The translations under genes and the position numbers were made by a program. Under the pieces are notes generated by a model that did not search any database, had not been told where the DNA came from, and was given only the letters and a program-made list of their open reading frames with translations. A DNA stretch of 26,657 nucleotides from WRKB01 sp031551145 (GTDB lineage: Bacteria; Desulfobacterota; Desulfovibrionia; Desulfovibrionales; Desulfovibrionaceae): contig JAVBNZ010000057.1 of assembly GCA_031551145.1 (NCBI GenBank), forward strand, positions 1 to 26,657. The letters are read 5' to 3'. Of this stretch, positions 24,485 through 26,657 are shown in pieces; the first letter of the stretch is position 1; every line of letters starts with the position of its first letter.

Positions 24485-25870
24485 CTATTTCCTGTGGAAC
24501 TTCACTTCCCATTCTCCGTTGGGGTCTGTGCCGAACACGCCGCCGAGCAGACCGCCGAGCACGCCGCCGCCGGTTCCTTTCGATTTGCACAGGGTGGTGT
24601 TCCCAGTGCCCGCGCAGTGCACGGTGTGCGGCACATAGCTGCCGCCGGCGCGGCAGCGGGAAGAAGCCGCGTCAATACGCAGTCTGCCGTCGCTTTCAAA
24701 GCGTGTTCGCACCGGGCCGCTGCATTCCTTGCCGTTGCGTTCCATGATCAAGCGTCTGCCGTTTCCTTGTTCGTCGAAACAGTATTCCACTATAACGGGT
24801 TCTCCTGTGCGTGAATTGGTCAAGCCCGCTTCGGAGCGCCAACAGCCTTCAAGGAAACTCATGTCGTTTTTCTTGCGGGCGTCGTCCGGAATTTTCAACG
24901 GGTCATTTTTTTTCGGTTCGGGTTTGGGCTCGGGCTTAGGTTCCGGCTTGGGCTCGGGTTTCGGTTCAGGTTTCGGTTCGGGCTTGGGCTCCGGCTTGGG
25001 CGGCGGCGGGGGCGCTTTGGGGCTTTCGCCCAAAAAGGGTTCGAGCCGGGGTGGAGGATCGGCCTGGGCCACGGGCGGAAGAGACTCTTTGGGCGGGGCC
25101 GGCGGCACGCAGAGTTCGGCGCGGCGCAGCAGCTCGGTGCGCAGCCTGTCGATATCGTCCAGAGCCCGCGCGCCGCGTTCCCGTTCGGCGTTCAGGCGGG
25201 CCGCATCCGGCCCGAACAATGCGGGGCAGGCATCGGGAGGCAGCTTTTCCCAGCGGCAGAGCACGAACCAGAGCAGCAGCCCGAGCAGGAGCAGAAGGAG
25301 CAGGAGCGGCAACAGCCAGGGCAGGCAGCCCGCCCCGGCCGGACCGAGCGGAACGGGCACAACGGGCGCGGCAACGGGAGCGACCGGCCGGGCCGGGCCC
25401 AGCCGGGTCAGGTCTTCGGGCTGCGCGCCGAGCGTGCCGGGCGCGAAACCCCAGCAGACAACCACGGGCTGATCGCCCACCAGCCAGAGGTCGTCCTCGT
25501 GCGGGTGCTGGAGGCAGAGCAGCAGAAGCTGCCCGCTCAGGGCTTTGCGGGTGTCCGGATCTTCGGCCGTTTTTTCGGCGACGGCGCGGATTTCCTCCGC
25601 CATTCTGCCTATGCGCGCGCGCAGGGCGTCGGCCTTTTCCGGCTCCAGATCGGCGATGCGCGAGGGCGCGCCGTCCACGGCGGCGTACCAGTCCACGTTT
25701 TCGCGGGCCGGATCGTGCACGGGTTCGGCAATCAGGCGCGCGTGGGCCGGGCTCAGGCGTTGTTCAAGCAGGCTGCGCAGTTGGTGGAAGCAGTCGGTGG
25801 CGAAAATGCCCTGCACGGCCAGGGGCCGCATGTTTCCCCGTTGCGTGGCGGTGATGAAGCTGCCCGGCAT
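24485..25870 (-). CDS. srfA: SrfA-like bitopic membrane protein with KPEP repeats
   Basis: The 461-residue protein starts 3 nt after the protease stop, with AAAGGA inside the protease gene's last codons. Its N-terminal ~180 residues are soluble, with an alpha-helical stretch at about 75-120. A Leu-rich TM segment spans 182-204. A charged helix (about 225-255) precedes a Pro-rich region ending in seven tandem KPEP units (292-319). The C-terminal domain (about 335-461) contains FLEGCWRSEAGL and six cysteines (343, 364, 383, 406, 419, 428). I recall the FLEGCW-type block from SrfA family C-termini, and the neighbouring srfB supports this. The even cysteine count suggests an oxidising compartment, so I place the C-terminus in the periplasm; positive-inside evidence at the TM is ambiguous. 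Function is unknown. Confidence 0.65.
   Translation of the reverse strand: MPGSFITATQRGNMRPLAVQGIFATDCFHQLRSLLEQRLSPAHARLIAEPVHDPARENVDWYAAVDGAPSRIADLEPEKADALRARIGRMAEEIRAVAEKTAEDPDTRKALSGQLLLLCLQHPHEDDLWLVGDQPVVVCWGFAPGTLGAQPEDLTRLGPARPVAPVAAPVVPVPLGPAGAGCLPWLLPLLLLLLLLGLLLWFVLCRWEKLPPDACPALFGPDAARLNAERERGARALDDIDRLRTELLRRAELCVPPAPPKESLPPVAQADPPPRLEPFLGESPKAPPPPPKPEPKPEPKPEPKPEPKPEPKPEPKPEPKKNDPLKIPDDARKKNDMSFLEGCWRSEAGLTNSRTGEPVIVEYCFDEQGNGRRLIMERNGKECSGPVRTRFESDGRLRIDAASSRCRAGGSYVPHTVHCAGTGNTTLCKSKGTGGGVLGGLLGGVFGTDPNGEWEVKFHRK
24911..24997 (-). repeat. in-frame tandem repeat encoding (KPEP)7
   Basis: About seven 12-nt units (plus-strand form close to TTGGGCTCGGGC, with synonymous variants such as TTCGGTTCAGGT) encode seven Lys-Pro-Glu-Pro units in the SrfA-like protein. 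The units differ mostly at synonymous positions, which points to selection on the peptide rather than very recent expansion. Such Pro-Glu/Pro-Lys strings form stiff extended rods, as in TonB. Unit number could vary between strains by slippage. Confidence 0.9.
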
Positions 25871-25873
25871 GGC

Positions 25874-26657
25874 CTATTCCTTTGCCCGCAGGGGCGCGGA
25901 TATCGCGCGCCGCGCGGACGGCTGCGCGCTGTTTTCGGGCGTGGAGCTTTTGGCTTCCGGCGTTGCCGGGGCGCCCTTGGAAGCGGGGACGGCCTCGGTA
26001 AAGGGGATTTTGTTTTCCTTCAAAAACGCGATCATGTCGGCCGCCGTGATGGCCAGGCTCGACTGGCGGTAGGACTTGTTGTCCAGGCTGATGAAGGTGT
26101 TGATGCCGACCACCGCGCCCCGCTCGTCCACCAGCGGGCCGCCGCTGTTGCCCTGGGAAACCACGGCGCTGTGCACGATGATGGGCGGTTTGCGCTCCAG
26201 CACCACGCTGACCGAGCCTTCGGTGAACACCACTTCGGGCGCGGCTGTGAGGTCGCCCTTGAGCAGAGCCTTGAGCTTCGGGTCGTTCCCGCTCACCGCG
26301 CCGGGAAAGCCCCAGGCGCTGATGCGATCCGTGCGGCGCACGTCGTTCCGCAGGGCCAGGGGGTGCACGGCGGCCTGCGCGCCCAGGCGGACGACGGCGT
26401 AATCGCGTCCGTTCTTCTGCGCGAAGGCCGTCACCCTGCCCGGCAGCAGGCGGCCCGTGGCCTTGTTGACCACGGCGATCTTGGCGCTTTTGTCCATGAC
26501 CACGTGGGCGTTGGTGAAGATGGTGTCCGGAGCGATGAAGAAGCCGCTGCCCATGCCCGCCCCTTTGGACGAGCCGGCCAGAACGAGCACCGTGGCCTGC
26601 TCCAGGAGATCGGCAACTGTTTTGACCTCCTGCGCGGGAGGCGGGGGGCCGGGCGGG
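25874..26657 (-). CDS. HtrA-like trypsin-type serine protease (5' end outside window)
   Basis: The reading frame is open to the right edge of the window, so the N-terminus, including any signal peptide or anchor, is missing. The visible ~260 residues begin with a Pro-rich stretch, then EVKTVADLLEQATVLVLAGS. The trypsin-type catalytic triad is intact: His in FTNAHVV (codon 26504-26506), Asp in GRDYAVVRLG (codon 26402-26404) and Ser in QGNSGGPLV (codon 26144-26146). No PDZ domain follows; the chain ends about 75 residues after the catalytic block with an Ala/Ser/Arg-rich tail. Family knowledge suggests a periplasmic or membrane-anchored quality-control or activating protease. Being first of the visible Srf operon genes, with a 3-nt gap to the SrfA-like gene, it may process a system component; that is inferred. 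Confidence 0.9.
   Translation of the reverse strand, partial: PPGPPPPAQEVKTVADLLEQATVLVLAGSSKGAGMGSGFFIAPDTIFTNAHVVMDKSAKIAVVNKATGRLLPGRVTAFAQKNGRDYAVVRLGAQAAVHPLALRNDVRRTDRISAWGFPGAVSGNDPKLKALLKGDLTAAPEVVFTEGSVSVVLERKPPIIVHSAVVSQGNSGGPLVDERGAVVGINTFISLDNKSYRQSSLAITAADMIAFLKENKIPFTEAVPASKGAPATPEAKSSTPENSAQPSARRAISAPLRAKE

Noticed and set aside
24905..25000. Tandem short repeats that could suggest a CRISPR or VNTR array
   Set aside because: The units are 12 nt, in frame, without spacers, and encode KPEP in the SrfA-like protein.

Overview
The window looks like a chromosomal segment of a high-GC sulfate-reducer-type bacterium of the Desulfovibrionaceae (Desulfovibrio, Bilophila and relatives). 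This is inferred from the GC-rich codon use, the didermic envelope genes, and a gene order (lysS, lol genes, bamA, amidase, skp, fabZ) that I associate with that family. No 16S or other species marker is present, so the genus is not settled.

Left part (1-10044), core genome. A tRNA-Asn gene on the minus strand is divergent from a tightly packed plus-strand run: lysS, a single LolC/E-type permease, lolD and bamA, with gaps or overlaps of -20 to +1 nt. A strong intrinsic terminator follows bamA. Then come a periplasmic N-acetylmuramoyl-L-alanine amidase, a Skp/OmpH chaperone with its own terminator, and fabZ. These genes serve protein synthesis, lipoprotein sorting, outer-membrane protein assembly, peptidoglycan cleavage and fatty acid/lipid A precursor supply. 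BamA carries an extra TolB-N-like domain in front of its five POTRA domains.

Right part (10126-26657), accessory genome. All genes lie on the minus strand and read from the right edge leftwards, so the operon start lies outside the window. In transcription order they are: an HtrA-like serine protease (cut by the window edge); a SrfA-like bitopic membrane protein with a KPEP-repeat linker; SrfB (actin/Hsp70-fold ATPase); a lower-GC two-gene insert (SMC/OLD-like ATPase plus DUF4276-type TOPRIM protein); SrfC (dynamin-like GTPase); a bitopic Pro-rich/Sel1 protein; a secreted von Willebrand A protein; an ABC ATPase; a FtsX/LolC-type permease; and a secreted SUMF1-fold protein without catalytic cysteines.

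The last four resemble, in domain content, the TagT/TagS/TagR plus PpkA-vWA sensory branch known from Pseudomonas type VI secretion. Here no kinase, phosphatase, FHA protein or T6SS structural gene is visible. My main proposal is that the SrfABC proteins and this TagTSR/vWA-like branch form one trans-envelope system: cytoplasmic NTPases, bitopic linkers, a transporter and periplasmic sensors. The ATPase/DUF4276 pair looks like a later defence-type insertion that separates srfB from srfC.
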